Below, piece after piece: positions 63,329 through 64,000 of a DNA stretch of 64,000 bases. Where the stretch lies: assembly GCA_963828705.1 (NCBI GenBank), contig CAWHGA010000044.1:5289-69288 (forward strand). Reading direction: 5' to 3'. Below the pieces are notes generated by a model. The model was not told where the DNA came from. It saw nothing but the letters and a program-made list of their open reading frames with translations, and searched no databases. The stretch comes from CAWDJT01 sp963828705. GTDB lineage: Bacteria; Desulfobacterota; Syntrophobacteria; Syntrophobacterales; Syntrophobacteraceae. The translations under genes were made by a program, and so were the position numbers. Position 1 is the first letter of the stretch. Each line of letters opens with the position of its first letter.

Positions 63329-63929
63329 TCCGGCGGTTCGCAGCATCGTCTTGTACGTGGAGAGCCTTAGTAATATCCGCAAATTTATGAGTGCCGCTCG
63401 GGCCGTGTCGCGCATCCGGCCCATCGTGGCGCTTAAATCGGGACGTTGTGCCGCGGGGGCGCGAGCGGCGGCTTCGCATACCGGCGCCATGACCGGTGAG
63501 GATGCGGTCTACGATGCCGCTTTTCAGCGGGCCGGCATTGTGCGGGTGGATACCATCGAAGAACTCTTTGACTGCGCTGAGCTTATGGCCAAGCAACCGC
63601 GTCCGGCTGGTCCCGCTTTGGCCATCGTCAGCAATGCCGGTGGGCCGGGAGTCATGGCAGCCGACGCCCTGGCGACTTACGGCATGGAACCCGCAGTCCT
63701 TGGCGCCGATACGCTGGAACAATTGAACGAGATCCTGCCGCCATGCTGGAGTCACGGCAATCCCATTGACATCCTGGGGGATGCCACACTCGAACGTTAC
63801 CTGCGAGTGGTGGAAGTCTGCCTGGCAGCTCGCGAGATCAATGCCCTGCTCATCATCCTCACCCCCCAAGCCATGACCGACCCCACCGGGGTGGCAGAGG
63901 CCCTAACCGGCGTGTTGCGCGGGGAATAA
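63264..63929 (+). pseudogene. ADP-forming acyl-CoA synthetase, following part in shifted frame
   Basis: From about 63324 the frame continues NDPAVRSIVLYVES, then RPIVALKSGRCAAGARAAASHTGAMTGEDAVYDAAFQRAGIVRV (the SHTGA..G loop with the phosphorylated His), and IVSNAGGPGVMAADAL, with HGNPIDILGDA. The frame stops at 63929; the beta/ATP-grasp half expected next lies beyond the window or in another frame. A GNAT domain (PatZ type) cannot be ruled out. Confidence 0.75.
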
Positions 63930-64000
63930 TTGAGCCAACAGCTTCGCCACCTCCTCAACCGTGTGGAAACCGCCTTAACGAGCGGGTTGCGCGGCCAACG

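Overview
The window reads as a chromosomal segment of a Gram-negative anaerobe, most consistent with Desulfobacterota (former Deltaproteobacteria). It carries outer-membrane genes (lpxK, mlaA, gmhA), a CobA-HemD fusion next to hemC, an NrfHA nitrite reductase, and the remains of a lactate-permease/GntR locus around a GlcF/LutA-type iron-sulfur protein. The assignment rests on gene content and motif recall only; no search was run. There is no phage, IS transposase, CRISPR array or rRNA. One tRNA (Gly, anticodon CCC) is present.

Layout. 1-6.9 kb (minus): trpB (cut by the window edge) behind a GntR/UTRA regulator with a promoter-embedded inverted repeat, a SNF2 helicase and pyrF. 7-8.7 kb: mlaA between two copies of a ~0.2 kb MITE-like element. 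8.8-16.9 kb (minus): gmhA, two uncharacterised proteins, FmdB-like, hemC, cobA-hemD, a UvrD/PcrA helicase, and a class IV aminotransferase. 17.5-22.3 kb: PAC2 protein, thiL-thiD, a small (p)ppGpp-hydrolase-like HD protein, a NUDIX enzyme and an atypical Gre factor. 22.4-36.2 kb (plus): tRNA-Gly, then rimP-nusA-ylxR-infB-ylxP-rbfA-nrnA-truB-rpsO-pnp-M16 peptidase-MBL hydrolase, with a terminator-like hairpin before rimP and a bulged hairpin before rpsO. 36.3-45.3 kb: PleD-like diguanylate cyclase, yajC-secD-secF, nrfHA and lpxK. 45.4-48.3 kb: a FecR-type surface protein with a ~22-copy Gly/Thr/Pro repeat tail. 49.6-57.6 kb: three different potassium uptake systems side by side (Kup, KtrAB-like, TrkAH). 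57.9-64 kb: lactate-permease remnant, GlcF-like protein, dead GntR gene, a periplasmic protein, an HD protein, an FNR-like box, a PAS histidine kinase and an ADP-forming acyl-CoA synthetase.

The 22.9-34 kb block is a transcription/translation/RNA-decay operon: ribosome maturation (RimP, RbfA), NusA, IF-2, TruB, S15 and PNPase, with NrnA finishing the short oligonucleotides that PNPase leaves. hemC plus cobA-hemD make uroporphyrinogen III and precorrin-2 for siroheme or heme. yajC-secDF support protein export.

A striking feature is the number of single-base frame breaks in conserved genes (SNF2, mlaA, thiD, nusA tail, infB, secD, FecR, trkA, trkH, acyl-CoA synthetase). Nearly all look like one extra base, and essential genes are hit, so sequence error is more likely than decay for most. 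The GntR fragment at 59.4 kb and the permease remnant at 57.9 kb look truly dead. Frame-broken genes are listed as adjoining parts.
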